A stretch of 64,000 nucleotides of DNA from CAINVV01 sp963663675 (GCA_963663675.1 OY760498.1:1798001-1862000), one strand, 5' to 3'. Counted from the stretch's first letter, positions 36,203 through 45,484 are shown. The notes: generated by a model not told the origin, from the letters alone. Program-made: numbers and translations.

Positions 36203-37200
36203 TTTAGGTCAGTTTTATCGTTTGTGTACACAAGTCCCCAGGGTTTCCGGATTTGATCCATAATTTCTATAATTTGTATGGATTCTTCCAGCGGCATCAA
36301 CGGTGATTCTTTAAGGCCTCTCCTTAAACATCGCATTACTTCTTCCGCTTCGTAATTGAGCGCATTTCCGATAATAGGTTCTTCAATTACCTCCATTTCC
36401 TGCCTGTTTATAAAAAGGGAAGCTTTGGTTGGCACCGCAAAAACATCATCTATTTTAATATATCCTTCTGTACCATATACATAGGCCTCATTCACGGCAG
36501 CTGTACTTAATGCAAAAGATAAATCCGCAATTTCACCCTTGTCATATTTTAAAACTGCCACACCCTGTTCGTCAGAGCCCCAGTCACCAATATGGGCGAC
36601 CCCGACTGCCTCAACCGGGTTTTTCCCAAATATCATTGATGCAAAGGAGATTACATAAATCCCCACATCCAATAGGCTGCCTCCTCCCAATTCGGGATTC
36701 AGCTGGCGTGCTCCTGGTTTGAACAATCCGCGCGCACAACGAGATGCCCTGACCATTCTTACCTGGCCTATCTTCCCGTCATCAATCCAGGCCAAAACCT
36801 TTTTTACTAAAGGAACATGCCTGGTTATCATTGCCTCCATGAGGAATACATTTTCCTCCCGGGCAACACGAACCATTTCCCTTGCTTCAGCAGCATTGAT
36901 GGCAAATGCCTTTTCACACAGTACGGCTTTTCCTTTCCGCATGCACATTACGCTGTTTTCGAGGTGAAAAGTGTGCGGTGTTCCGATGTAAACAGCATCA
37001 ATATCAGGATCATCCGCCAATTCCTGGTAACTGGCATATGCTTTGGGTACCTGGAACTTCTCCGCGAATTCTTTGGCTGTTTCAAGATCCCTGGAAGCAA
37101 CCGCAGCAAGCTCTGCATCAGGCAATATGGCGAGTGCACCGGCAAATTTTTTCGAAATGTGACCGGTACTCAGGATACCCCATTTGATCTTTCTCTCCAT
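36199..37200 (-). CDS. Gfo/Idh/MocA family oxidoreductase, cytoplasmic
   Basis: Start ATG 37200 (MERKIKWGILSTGHIS) is chosen because it places the Rossmann motif GILSTGHI at the N-terminus; the longer frame begins with TTG. The 333-residue protein has the NAD(P) fold (residues 1-120, with IDAVYIGTPHTFH and GKAVLCEKAF containing the EKP-like lysine) and the C-terminal alpha/beta dimerisation domain (GGGSLLDVGIY). No signal peptide is present. The reaction is probably dehydrogenation of a sugar or sugar derivative delivered by the two glycosidases of the operon. Confidence 0.9.
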   Translation of the reverse strand: MERKIKWGILSTGHISKKFAGALAILPDAELAAVASRDLETAKEFAEKFQVPKAYASYQELADDPDIDAVYIGTPHTFHLENSVMCMRKGKAVLCEKAFAINAAEAREMVRVAREENVFLMEAMITRHVPLVKKVLAWIDDGKIGQVRMVRASRCARGLFKPGARQLNPELGGGSLLDVGIYVISFASMIFGKNPVEAVGVAHIGDWGSDEQGVAVLKYDKGEIADLSFALSTAAVNEAYVYGTEGYIKIDDVFAVPTKASLFINRQEMEVIEEPIIGNALNYEAEEVMRCLRRGLKESPLMPLEESIQIIEIMDQIRKPWGLVYTNDKTDLK

Positions 37201-37338
37201 ATATTGTTTGTCGTTAGTTCTCAAAGTGTCCGGATATTTAGAAATGTTCTAAATAATAAATTCCTATTTTATTTCCTCCTAATTTCATTCCCAGTAATAT
37301 CTCTAATACTTTCTTTCCCGGGAAATGAATATGTTTCG

Positions 37339-39726
37339 TTAATTTTTTTCAGGGTTTGGTTGATTCCGGCTTAGTTCCTTCATCGCGAAATTGGGGTACA
37401 AGACGTCATGCACCTTTTCTACTAAGATTTCTTTAGGCACATTAAAGCCAGCCTTTAGCCTGATGTCTTTTGAGGAAGCGCCGATTCTGACCTGGTAATC
37501 ACCACTGTCAGCAACCCATGAACTGATTCCGCTCCTGAACGAGGCCAAAGCCTGGCCGTTCAATTCAAAGGTAAGTTGCTGGCTTTCTGCAGGCTGAAGT
37601 AATTTTGTTTTAGCAAAACCTTTAAGTTCCTGGGCAGGTTTCTCCATTTCGGAGGCAGGGGCTGCCAGATAGAGCTCAACTACTTCTTTTCCGGCAACTT
37701 TTCCTGTATTCTTAACTGTAACGGTTACATTTACCTTCCCGACAAAACTTGTGCTGCTGAGTTTCAGGTCTGAATATTCAAAACTGGTGTAGGATAAACC
37801 ATAGCCAAAATCGTAGGCAACAGGTACATTAAAACTATCATAATACCTGTATCCCACGTAAATACCCTCGCTGTAAAATGAGTTTACCGGATTGTCAGCA
37901 GGTTCACCCGGGAAAGATTTGGCAGAAGGATTATCTTCATATTTTATCGGGAATGTGTCCGGCAGTTTTCCCGAAGGATTGACGGCGCCTTTAAGCACGT
38001 CTGCGATGGCATACCCGCCTTCCTGTCCGGGCTGCCAGGCCAGGAGAATTGCATCGGGATAATCTTTCCAGCTTGCAGTTTCGCAAACACCACCGACGTT
38101 CAGGACTACCACCACTTTTTTACCGGCTGAATGATAGGCATCACAGACATTGCGAACCAGGTTGAGTTCAGTTACTGAAGTAGGGAAGTAGCCATTGTCG
38201 TAGCCTTCGCCGCCGCTTCGTCCCAGCGTGATAACTGCGATATCGGAGTTTGGTACCTGTTTCAAAATTTGTTCTTTGGTCATATCCATCTCTTCATGAA
38301 ATGGAATCAGCCTTTTTTTGAAGTGAGCCGGAGCTTTTCCGTCTTTTACGCCGTTGTTTGCAAGCATAACCGGATTGTTGAAGTAATCAGGTACAAGATT
38401 TTTTTCCACAATGTCAGCATTAAAGGCATTGTAAGCGTCTTCAAGTTCTTTAATTATCTGAAAACCAGATGATTTAAGGCCATCATTCACACTAATTGCA
38501 TATTTGTTACTCCTGATACCTCCACTGCCAGTTCCTGCTTCAATCAGGTAGTAAGCGATTTTACCAAATACGGCAACCGTTTTAATATTGTTGAAAGGAA
38601 GTGCATTCTGCTCATTCTTAAGCAGTACCAGGCCTTCGGTTGCGGCCTCCCTGGCAATTTTTGCATGTGATTCCAGGTCCGGTTTCATTGATGGTTTGTG
38701 ACCCTTTGACCTTGGTGCATTCAGCTTGAGCTGCATGTTGTACACAAGGTTTTTGCTGAGGGTGCTTTCATCCAATGTCTTATCTTTTAGGGCTGCAGTA
38801 AGTTCTTTCACTTCCTCCATATTTCCTCCCATGAGCATGTTGTTCCCGGCTCTCACCTTCGCAACAGCACTTCCGTAACCATCAAAATCTGTCATGAAAA
38901 CTCCATTGAAACCCCACTCTTTTCTTACGATATCATTTAAAAGTTCAGGTGTTTCGGCTGTATAATAGCCGTTCACCTTATTGTACGAGGTCATGATGCA
39001 AGAAGGTTTGCCCTCTTTGACCGCGATTTCAAATCCTCGAAGGTAAATTTCCCGCAATGCCCTTTGGCTGATGACAGCATTGTAGGTCCTGCGGTTGGTC
39101 TCCTGGTTGTTGGCTAAAAAATGTTTGAGGGTAGCCCCGATTCCGTTGGATTGAAGGCCTTTGACCATTGCGGCTGCTGCCTTGCCCGACAAAAGAGGAT
39201 CCTCGGAATAATATTCAAAATTTCGGCCGCATTCCGGATTGCGGTGCAAGTTCAACGCCGGCATTAATACTACATCATAATCATATTCAAGTACCTCATT
39301 GCCAAATGCTTTACCTATATTTTCCATTAATTCCGTGTTCCAGGTTGCGGCCAGACATGTGGAAGTTGGGAATGCCGTTGTATAGGAATATTCTGTGGCG
39401 CCGGCAGGGTGGGGATCCCTGTTTATACCTGAAGGCCCGTCTGTAAGGGCAGTTGAACCGATGAGAAGCCGGGGTACAACCAGTTTTGAATTTTGATTGG
39501 CAATTATTATGCCCAAGCCTTGTTCAGTTGATTTTGCATCACCAGCCGGCAAAAATTTACCATCACCTACGGTTAAGCCAATTTTTTCATCTGCAGTCAG
39601 GGCTGCAACGACATTTTCAACGGTATCCCTGCCTAATTGGGTTTGTTTTTTTTCTGAACATGAGTTCAGTGCCACCAGGGACGTAATAAGGTACATCCCG
39701 CCAATTACCAGTCTTTGTATTCTCAT
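37339..39726 (-). CDS. GH3 family beta-glycosidase, lipoprotein
   Basis: The 795-residue protein has a lipoprotein signal with lipobox LNSC. The GH3 TIM-barrel domain carries KHFLANNQETNRR and GVFMTDFDGYG, where D280 is the nucleophile position. The (alpha/beta)6 sandwich domain follows (AVITLGRSGGEGYDNG, VVVVLNVGGVCETASW), then a fibronectin III-like C-terminal domain (FEYSDLKLSSTSFVGKVNV). The sequence fits beta-glucosidase or related exo-beta-glycosidases. It is first in the operon with Gfo/Idh and GH78, 138 nt upstream of the former. Confidence 0.92.
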   Translation of the reverse strand: MRIQRLVIGGMYLITSLVALNSCSEKKQTQLGRDTVENVVAALTADEKIGLTVGDGKFLPAGDAKSTEQGLGIIIANQNSKLVVPRLLIGSTALTDGPSGINRDPHPAGATEYSYTTAFPTSTCLAATWNTELMENIGKAFGNEVLEYDYDVVLMPALNLHRNPECGRNFEYYSEDPLLSGKAAAAMVKGLQSNGIGATLKHFLANNQETNRRTYNAVISQRALREIYLRGFEIAVKEGKPSCIMTSYNKVNGYYTAETPELLNDIVRKEWGFNGVFMTDFDGYGSAVAKVRAGNNMLMGGNMEEVKELTAALKDKTLDESTLSKNLVYNMQLKLNAPRSKGHKPSMKPDLESHAKIAREAATEGLVLLKNEQNALPFNNIKTVAVFGKIAYYLIEAGTGSGGIRSNKYAISVNDGLKSSGFQIIKELEDAYNAFNADIVEKNLVPDYFNNPVMLANNGVKDGKAPAHFKKRLIPFHEEMDMTKEQILKQVPNSDIAVITLGRSGGEGYDNGYFPTSVTELNLVRNVCDAYHSAGKKVVVVLNVGGVCETASWKDYPDAILLAWQPGQEGGYAIADVLKGAVNPSGKLPDTFPIKYEDNPSAKSFPGEPADNPVNSFYSEGIYVGYRYYDSFNVPVAYDFGYGLSYTSFEYSDLKLSSTSFVGKVNVTVTVKNTGKVAGKEVVELYLAAPASEMEKPAQELKGFAKTKLLQPAESQQLTFELNGQALASFRSGISSWVADSGDYQVRIGASSKDIRLKAGFNVPKEILVEKVHDVLYPNFAMKELSRNQPNPEKN

Positions 39727-39769
39727 TGATTTTGGAGTTAGTTTATTTGAATGCAGTTAATAGTACTTT

Positions 39770-39777
39770 CAAAGATA
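39770..39777 (-). promoter_or_regulatory. Candidate -7 box for the GH3 operon
   Basis: Minus-strand TATCTTTG matches TAnnTTTG exactly and predicts a start about 37 nt before the GH3 gene. No matching -33 TTTG is seen at the right distance. Confidence 0.4.
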
Positions 39778-39883
39778 CGAACCAATTTGCATTAAATCAC
39801 CCATATATTAAACTTTGGTGAAAATTTATAGGGGGGATTGGCAGGCATATTCGCCTGTTCTGATGAAGCCGACAATATCCTGA

Positions 39884-41347
39884 TTATTCAAACCCGAACC
39901 AGGCTTTCACAATTTCAGTTTTGTCATTCATTTCTGAACGATGTTTAAACTCGTTGGTCTTGTTGTTGTATAGATAGTCATCACGCCAGCATTTGTGATT
40001 GAGCTGTACTTGCCGTATTGCATCCAAAATAAAGTACAATTCCTCGTTTGTCATGGTTGGATGGAGTGAAAGCCTGATCCATCCCGGCTTTTGTGAGAGA
40101 TCGCCAAAACTGATTAGCTGCGTGATTTGTTTTGATTTATCGTGGGAAACATCGAGTAAAAAGTGGCCGTAGGTACCTGCACAGGCACATCCGCCGCGTA
40201 CCTGAACTCCGAACCTGTCATTCAGCAATTTGACAACTAGATTGAAATGGACATTTTCGATGTAAAAAGAGATAATTCCTAACCTGTTTCTTACATTATC
40301 AGCCAGGATGTGTAGTTGCGGGATCTTGGGCATCTCCTCAAATACAATTTTCACAAGTTCTTCTTCACGGATTCTCATCTGTTCAATCCCCATCTGAACT
40401 TTTAACCTGATACTGAGTGCAGCCCTGATGGTTTGAAGAAAAGGCGGAGTGCCTCCATCCTCGCGGGCCTCAATATCATCCACATATTTGAATTCGCCCC
40501 AGGGATTGGTCCAATCGACCGTGCCACCACCCGGATTATCAGGTACCGGACAAGTGTATATGGCTGAATTGAAAACCATTATACCCGGGCTTCCGGGTCC
40601 TCCCAGGAATTTATGCGGTGAAAAAAAAATGGCATCCAGCGCCTCCAGCGGGTCGTCAGGATGCATGTTTATTTCGGTATAGGGAGCGGAAGCCGCAAAA
40701 TCAACAAAACAAAGTCCGCCATGTTCATGCATAATCCTGGCCATTTCATGAAAAGGAGTGGCTATCCCGGTCACGTTGGAGCAGGAGGTAAAAGAGCCGA
40801 TCTTCATTTTTCGGTCCTGGTATTTTCCAAGTTCCAGGCGGAGCTGGTTGAGATCTGCCAGCAAATCTTTGTCCGGCATTAACTGTACAACATCGGCGAT
40901 TGTCTCCAGCCATGATGTATGATTGGAGTGGTGTTCCATGTGGGTAATGAAGACAACAGGACGGTCCTCGGGGGCAATGGTATCCGGCCGGGCGAATTTG
41001 GCCATGGACCTGATACCAAGAATGCGCTGCAATTTATTTATTACAGTGGTCATTCCTGAACCTGCATTGATAATCACATCTTTAGGGCCAGCATTTACAT
41101 GCTCCTTGATGATATGCTGTGCATAATGATATGCTTTGGTCATCAAAGTACCTGTCTCACTGGCATCTGTATGAGTATTTGCGACAAACGGTCCGAACTG
41201 GTTGGTGATTTTCTCTTCTATGGGCTGGTATAGCCGGCCACTGGCTATCCAGTCGGCATAAACGATTTTCTTTTCACCATAGGGAGATTGAAAGGTCTGG
41301 TTTATTCCAACAATTGATTCTCTGTATTTTCTAAAATATTGTTCCAA
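39884..41347 (-). CDS. Class V aminotransferase / cysteine desulfurase-like PLP enzyme
   Basis: The 487-residue enzyme of PLP fold type I has the cofactor lysine at K246 (FFSPHKFLGGPGSPG), the upstream CFVDFAASAPY and HMEHHSNHTSW motifs, and an RGGCACAGTYGHFLLD loop in the C-terminal part that carries two Cys. The sequence is closest to the SufS/CsdA-like class V group but lacks a normal SufS context. Only a TTG codon (41347) fits the N-terminus; no ATG or GTG is in frame before YFRKYRES, so the start is uncertain. It may release sulfur or act on another amino acid. It lies 264 nt from the redox operon on the same strand and has its own weak promoter (TATTTTTG, minus strand 41474-41467). Confidence 0.85.
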   Translation of the reverse strand: MEQYFRKYRESIVGINQTFQSPYGEKKIVYADWIASGRLYQPIEEKITNQFGPFVANTHTDASETGTLMTKAYHYAQHIIKEHVNAGPKDVIINAGSGMTTVINKLQRILGIRSMAKFARPDTIAPEDRPVVFITHMEHHSNHTSWLETIADVVQLMPDKDLLADLNQLRLELGKYQDRKMKIGSFTSCSNVTGIATPFHEMARIMHEHGGLCFVDFAASAPYTEINMHPDDPLEALDAIFFSPHKFLGGPGSPGIMVFNSAIYTCPVPDNPGGGTVDWTNPWGEFKYVDDIEAREDGGTPPFLQTIRAALSIRLKVQMGIEQMRIREEELVKIVFEEMPKIPQLHILADNVRNRLGIISFYIENVHFNLVVKLLNDRFGVQVRGGCACAGTYGHFLLDVSHDKSKQITQLISFGDLSQKPGWIRLSLHPTMTNEELYFILDAIRQVQLNHKCWRDDYLYNNKTNEFKHRSEMNDKTEIVKAWFGFE

Positions 41348-41611
41348 GGACCGGATACTGTTTGAGCTACAATTTTAATAAGAATTATTTGGTTATATCA
41401 GGATTTATATCATCTCAGGATATTATCGAAAAACCAGCTCAAAGTAATCTGGTTTCGAACAAACTTCAAAAATATCCAAGGACTAAAAATCAGACCATAA
41501 CCTGAACAGGTTGGCAAAATTAACAGTATTCTTTTTCTTTCTGAGTATTTAATCTGATATTAATTATTGATAACCAGAAAATTAATTTCCCGGGTATCAA
41601 CAAACAGGAGT

Positions 41612-42079
41612 TTAATTTGTCTCTGACAATGATCGTATACCTTCGATTGGATTGTGATGATTCACCCGGTCTTTAACCACCAGTGTGGTAACAGCCACTT
41701 CAGACTTTTTGATAAACAGCATATCATGTCCCACACATAATCCCATTGAAATATTGAGTTGTGTGTCATGTTCTTTCAAAAAATCGGCCTGACCTGAAGG
41801 ATTACACATGATACTGTTGCTTTCACCACCCAGTAACTCATGTTTTTTGATTTTCCCGCATTTACAGTCAACACTGAAGACCTCAAAATCCTTCGAAAGG
41901 AATTGCTTCACGGCATCAGCTTCTTTGGGCATAGAAACACAATGAGCAATACCAATTCGCCTCAGGCCAGCTTTTTGTGCATAATTTCTGATCTCCTCCA
42001 GGCGATTAGATCCACGTACATAAGCTTCTTCAGCATTAGCCATGACTTCCAAATACTCCTGATCATATAAGTTTTTCAT
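41612..42079 (-). CDS. DUF1847 protein with conserved cysteines
   Basis: The 155-residue cytoplasmic protein has the DUF1847 pattern of cysteines and histidines: IGIAHCVS, VDCKCGKIKKHELLGG, SIMCNPSGQA, and LCVGHDMLFIKKS. The spacing suggests a metal or iron-sulfur centre, but no function is proven for the family. It is the last gene of the thioredoxin/SQR operon, 12 nt after the methyltransferase. Confidence 0.85.
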   Translation of the reverse strand: MKNLYDQEYLEVMANAEEAYVRGSNRLEEIRNYAQKAGLRRIGIAHCVSMPKEADAVKQFLSKDFEVFSVDCKCGKIKKHELLGGESNSIMCNPSGQADFLKEHDTQLNISMGLCVGHDMLFIKKSEVAVTTLVVKDRVNHHNPIEGIRSLSETN

Positions 42080-42091
42080 ATTGTAATGAAA

Positions 42092-42703
42092 TTATTTTGA
42101 AGCTGTTAGCAAAAATATCGGATAGGTTTTAAAACTGCCATCATCAATTTTTCGTTTTACGGTATAGCTTTCCTCAAAGCTTACATTGCAGAAACCTGTT
42201 GCAAGAAGCATTGCCTCAAGCCGTTCCGGATAAAATCCCGGATGACCATCAAATCCCTCACCATGAAAGGAACCATCTTCCGGATAAAGATCAGCAATAG
42301 CCAAAATTCCTCCGGGTAAAAGCATATGGTAAAATTTTTCAAAAATGGCGCTGATATTGTAAATGTGGTGTAGTACCATTTGATTAAAAATGAGATTGTA
42401 TACTTTATCTGAATCCTCCTTTTCCAGATTAAAGCAAACAGGAAGAAGATTTTTAATATGTCTGTTTTGAATTTTTTCCTGCATAACTTTTACCATACCG
42501 GAGGAGCTGTCCATCATTGTGATATGTTCCAGTTTATCACTCAGGAGAAAACTCAGAATACCGGTTCCTGCACCAAATTCCAGTGCATTCATTTCATTCG
42601 TCAGCGGAAGTCTTTCCAGCATTTTTGATGCGATAGCCTGTGATCGTTCCAGATGAACAGGATTTTCATCCCAGGTGCCGGCCGCATCGTCAAAATTACT
42701 CAT
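42092..42703 (-). CDS. Class I SAM-dependent methyltransferase
   Basis: The 203-residue protein has SAM motif I ALEFGAGTGILSFLL, the following acidic residue in MMDSSSG, and motif IV-like IFNQMVLHHIYN. The N-terminus FDDAAGTWDENPVHLERSQAIA is typical of a small-molecule methyltransferase group common in anaerobes. Substrate unknown. It sits between the 4Fe-4S protein and DUF1847 and has an internal promoter 48 nt upstream. Confidence 0.87.
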   Translation of the reverse strand: MSNFDDAAGTWDENPVHLERSQAIASKMLERLPLTNEMNALEFGAGTGILSFLLSDKLEHITMMDSSSGMVKVMQEKIQNRHIKNLLPVCFNLEKEDSDKVYNLIFNQMVLHHIYNISAIFEKFYHMLLPGGILAIADLYPEDGSFHGEGFDGHPGFYPERLEAMLLATGFCNVSFEESYTVKRKIDDGSFKTYPIFLLTASK

Positions 42704-42750
42704 AGGTATTTTATTTGTTTATTAAGTTGCCATATGGAAACGAAGATCTG

Positions 42751-42782
42751 CAAAGTTAATTCTCCAAGAATCATTTTCAACA
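42751..42782 (-). promoter_or_regulatory. Internal promoter before the methyltransferase gene
   Basis: Minus-strand TAACTTTG (42758-42751) matches the -7 box, and GTTG (42782-42779) lies 20 nt upstream as a -33 box with one mismatch. It lets the methyltransferase and DUF1847 be expressed separately from the upstream redox genes. Confidence 0.45.
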
Positions 42783-42783
42783 G

Positions 42784-43323
42784 TTATGAAAATTTCCTCT
42801 TGGGTATTTCATCTGATGGGGTATAAATTGTTTTGTATTTCAGGCTGCCATTGGGGCATGAAGCCACGCATTCAAGGCATTTGGAACAGGTATAACTGCT
42901 GCCGGGTACTTCAAGTCCTGGTTTGTACAGACTGTATTTCTGTGGCTCCATCGCCACGATGTAACATTTCTTGTCGCACTTGCCGCAGGTAATACAGGTA
43001 TCCTGGTTTAAACTGATCCGAAAAAGTGAAAATTTATTCAGATAGCCTGAAATCCAGGCAATTGGACATCCAACCTTGTGGTATTGGTACATCTGCCTGA
43101 TTTTCCCGTCAGGACTCAGGCTCATCATGATTTCCATGACCAGGCCCATCGGACAAACCCATCTGCAGAATACTTTGCCAAAGATAATACCCAGTAAAAC
43201 ACCTGCCAGCAAAACATACCAGAGCGAGATATGATACTGCGTTATTGCCCAATATGATGATATCCCCAAGGCTGCAAGAATGTAAAACCTGGAACTGACT
43301 AAAATCTTCAATATGTTTCTCAT
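42784..43323 (-). CDS. Membrane 4Fe-4S binding protein, NapH/YccM-like
   Basis: The 179-residue protein starts with two membrane helices (FYILAALGISSYWAIT and LWYVLLAGVLLGIIFG), then CRWVCPMG typical of the NapH/RsxB/YccM group, and two 4Fe-4S motifs: CITCGKCDKKC and CSKCLECVASCP. It should pass electrons between the membrane pool and a soluble partner. The partner could be the SQR-like flavoprotein encoded 52 nt upstream. Confidence 0.9.
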   Translation of the reverse strand: MRNILKILVSSRFYILAALGISSYWAITQYHISLWYVLLAGVLLGIIFGKVFCRWVCPMGLVMEIMMSLSPDGKIRQMYQYHKVGCPIAWISGYLNKFSLFRISLNQDTCITCGKCDKKCYIVAMEPQKYSLYKPGLEVPGSSYTCSKCLECVASCPNGSLKYKTIYTPSDEIPKRKFS

Positions 43324-43375
43324 TAATAGTTAATTGTATAAGTCATTAATGTTTGGAATAATAATTTAAATTGGT

Positions 43376-44542
43376 TTATAATCCGGGCAGTCGTGGGAAT
43401 TTGCCAACTTTTGTCCATTTCGAATAAACTCCCCATCCTTTTTTCATCCAATGTCCGACCACCGGCAGAGGAATTATAAAAGATTTTTTATCGTTTCGGA
43501 AAACAAATGCTGCGCCATTACCGGTGTCCATGACGCAAAGAATATTCAATTCGTTCTGGTATCCTTTTTTGTCACCCGGTTGTCCTTCTTCGACCAGGAT
43601 ATTATGGGCAGCGTTCCGACCCATCAGTTCAGCAATATGACCCTGCTTGGCTATCCATTCCGGCCCTTCTATTGCAGCAATATCACCAATAGCATAAACA
43701 TCTTTGAGTCCATTGACCTGGCAAAAATTGTCTATTTTGATAAATCCGGCTTCAGTTAACGGCAAGTCACTGTTTTGAAGGACACTATGGCCCGCCGAAG
43801 CAGGGATAAACAATATCAGATCAGCTTCCAGTTTTGTCTGATCTTCAAAAACAACTGCGTTGGGTTCAAATTCAGTAATCTTCTTACCAAATCGTTTTCC
43901 AATTTTGTATTGATCGAACATTTTGTTCAGCATTGGCAGGGCATTTTGTCCCATCCGGGCACCCGGTTCTTCCATCGGAGCAAAGAAAGTAAGGTCAAAT
44001 TTTTCTCTTATCTTCTTCCTTTTGAGCATGTTATGAATGTTAAACATCAATTCAAAACCGGGTCCTCCGCGAACAGCTGATTTGTCCTTTGGATTTCCAC
44101 CAAATCCTATCGCAATTTTTCCATTTCCCTTTGCAACCAGTTGATCGATTCCTTCTCGGATAGCAAGTGATATTTCAGGTTTTCCACAAATTGACAGCGT
44201 ATTTTCTACCCCTTTGTGCTTCATTTTATCCGCTCCAAATGCAACAACCAGGTAGTCATAACTCAGTTTCTGATTCGAACAGATGACTGTATGGTCGTTG
44301 GCATTAATCTCTTTTACTGTGTCAATAACTAATTCAAACGGGTATTCTTTCCGAATTTTTTCCAATGGAACTTTTACATCCTCAAATTCCGCATTTCGAA
44401 CAGGAACCCATATGGAAATAGGATAGATATACAGAAAATCACGATCGGAGACCAATGTGACCTTAAATTTTTTGCTTTTCTCAAGTTCAATGGCTGTTTG
44501 CACGCCGGCAAAGCCGCCGCCTAAAATTAAAACATGCTTCAT
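43376..44542 (-). CDS. SQR-like NAD(P)/FAD-dependent oxidoreductase
   Basis: The 388-residue flavoprotein begins with the FAD motif ILGGGFAGVQTA and has the second FAD motif DVYAIGDIAA (281-290). Its length, the segment FNIHNMLKRKKIREKFDLTFF and the basic-aromatic C-terminus (MKKGWGVYSKWTKVGKFPRLPGL in part) match sulfide:quinone reductase relatives that attach to the inner membrane. Cysteines are at 88, 119, 274 and 336. C119 and C336 fit two of the three redox Cys of classical SQR, but the middle position (around 157, in DKSAVRGGPGFE) has none. It may therefore oxidise sulfide by another route, or act on another substrate. Confidence 0.85.
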   Translation of the reverse strand: MKHVLILGGGFAGVQTAIELEKSKKFKVTLVSDRDFLYIYPISIWVPVRNAEFEDVKVPLEKIRKEYPFELVIDTVKEINANDHTVICSNQKLSYDYLVVAFGADKMKHKGVENTLSICGKPEISLAIREGIDQLVAKGNGKIAIGFGGNPKDKSAVRGGPGFELMFNIHNMLKRKKIREKFDLTFFAPMEEPGARMGQNALPMLNKMFDQYKIGKRFGKKITEFEPNAVVFEDQTKLEADLILFIPASAGHSVLQNSDLPLTEAGFIKIDNFCQVNGLKDVYAIGDIAAIEGPEWIAKQGHIAELMGRNAAHNILVEEGQPGDKKGYQNELNILCVMDTGNGAAFVFRNDKKSFIIPLPVVGHWMKKGWGVYSKWTKVGKFPRLPGL

Positions 44543-44583
44543 TTTCGAATTTTTTTAAAACTATGATTTTCCAGTAAGCCTGA

Positions 44584-45003
44584 TTACTTTACTGCGTTGA
44601 TCTCCTTGATTAAAAAATCTTTCGACTTGATACCCACAAACCGGTTAATCTCTTTGCCATCCTTAAACAGGATCATTGTGGGTATACTCCGGATGTTGTA
44701 TTTGGACGAAACTGCCCTGGCAACCTCAACATTCACCTTGCCAACACTTTTGTTCCCGGTCAGTGCATCCGACACCTCGTTTAATACAGGGGCCATCATT
44801 TTGCAGGGAGCACACCAGGAGGCCCAAAAATCGACAAGAATAACGCCTGCTTTGATTTGCTGTTTGAAGTTTTGATCATTGAGAAGTTTGATCTTTTTGT
44901 GATCAGCCACAACCGGCATATTTTTCATCTTTCTGAAATTCCAGTAAACATAGGCTGCAAAGATCAGAAGGGCACTTAAAATAAATAGAATCCAGGAAAT
45001 CAT
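44584..45003 (-). CDS. Membrane-anchored thioredoxin
   Basis: The 139-residue protein has one N-terminal membrane helix (WILFILSALLIFAAYVYW) and a thioredoxin domain with active site W63-C64-A-P-C67. The conserved cis-proline segment is IRSIPTMILF. The domain may face either side of the membrane; the basic residues after the helix (FRKMKN) favour a cytoplasmic domain by the positive-inside rule. Its ATG overlaps the stop of the preceding thioredoxin-like gene by 4 nt. Confidence 0.92.
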   Translation of the reverse strand: MISWILFILSALLIFAAYVYWNFRKMKNMPVVADHKKIKLLNDQNFKQQIKAGVILVDFWASWCAPCKMMAPVLNEVSDALTGNKSVGKVNVEVARAVSSKYNIRSIPTMILFKDGKEINRFVGIKSKDFLIKEINAVK

Positions 45004-45356
45004 ACTTTTTCTGTTTTAAGAAATAATTCGTTGATGTTAATTGCTATTTGTTCTTTGGATTGAATGCCGGAAGTGGCTTTCTCTACTTTCCCACCCTGGT
45101 AATAAACAATGAAAGGTATGCTGTTGTTAAGTTCAAGTTCTGGAATGTTCCGTAGAATAAGTGATTCAGGATTGTCAAATTCCATGTCACAGAACTTCAC
45201 CTCACGATAATCTTTCTCCAATGTTTCGACAATTCTGTAAACATGAACACATGGAGGATCCATCCTCCCGCAAACCACCATAACCATTTCGTTTTCACCA
45301 ATCATACTGCCAAAATCCCGGGCAGTTTCCAAATGGTTTAAATTTGTATACAACAT
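45000..45356 (-). CDS. Thioredoxin-fold protein with an unusual CxxxxxxC site
   Basis: The 118-residue protein follows the thioredoxin fold pattern (MVMVVCGRMDPPCVHVYRI, then YREVKFCDMEFDN, and NNSIPFIVYYQGGKVE with a cis-Pro). The expected CxxC is replaced by C29-GRMDPP-C36, with a third Cys at 56. It is the first gene of the redox operon and is translationally coupled to the canonical thioredoxin. It may be a partner or target protein of that thioredoxin, or bind a metal. Confidence 0.8.
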   Translation of the reverse strand: MLYTNLNHLETARDFGSMIGENEMVMVVCGRMDPPCVHVYRIVETLEKDYREVKFCDMEFDNPESLILRNIPELELNNSIPFIVYYQGGKVEKATSGIQSKEQIAININELFLKTEKV

Positions 45357-45383
45357 AACCTGGTTGCATTAAATATTTCGATC

Positions 45384-45391
45384 CAAAGGTA
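45384..45391 (-). promoter_or_regulatory. Candidate -7 box of the redox operon
   Basis: Minus-strand TACCTTTG is an exact -7 match and predicts a 20-nt leader. The -33 region (near 45411) is imperfect. It lies back to back with the crp-like gene promoter, so the regulator could act on both. Confidence 0.45.
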
Positions 45392-45476
45392 GTCCAGCCC
45401 CATTGACCCTGCGAAAATCTGAAGGCTGCTGTGCACAACTTAGCAATTGATTTAGGACAATTATTTTCTTGATATG

Positions 45477-45484
45477 TATCTTTG
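45477..45484 (+). promoter_or_regulatory. Candidate -7 box of the Crp/Fnr-type gene
   Basis: TATCTTTG matches TAnnTTTG. The -33 box is weak (TTTA, 22 nt upstream). The predicted leader of about 75 nt contains the palindrome listed next. Confidence 0.4.

Noticed and set aside
36817..37374. 185-codon plus-strand frame over the Gfo/Idh gene
   Set aside because: Antisense to a clear Rossmann-fold gene; composition is not protein-like.
39884..41347. Housekeeping SufS cysteine desulfurase
   Set aside because: No suf or isc genes are nearby and the C-terminal Cys loop differs from SufS; only the class V aminotransferase fold is secure.
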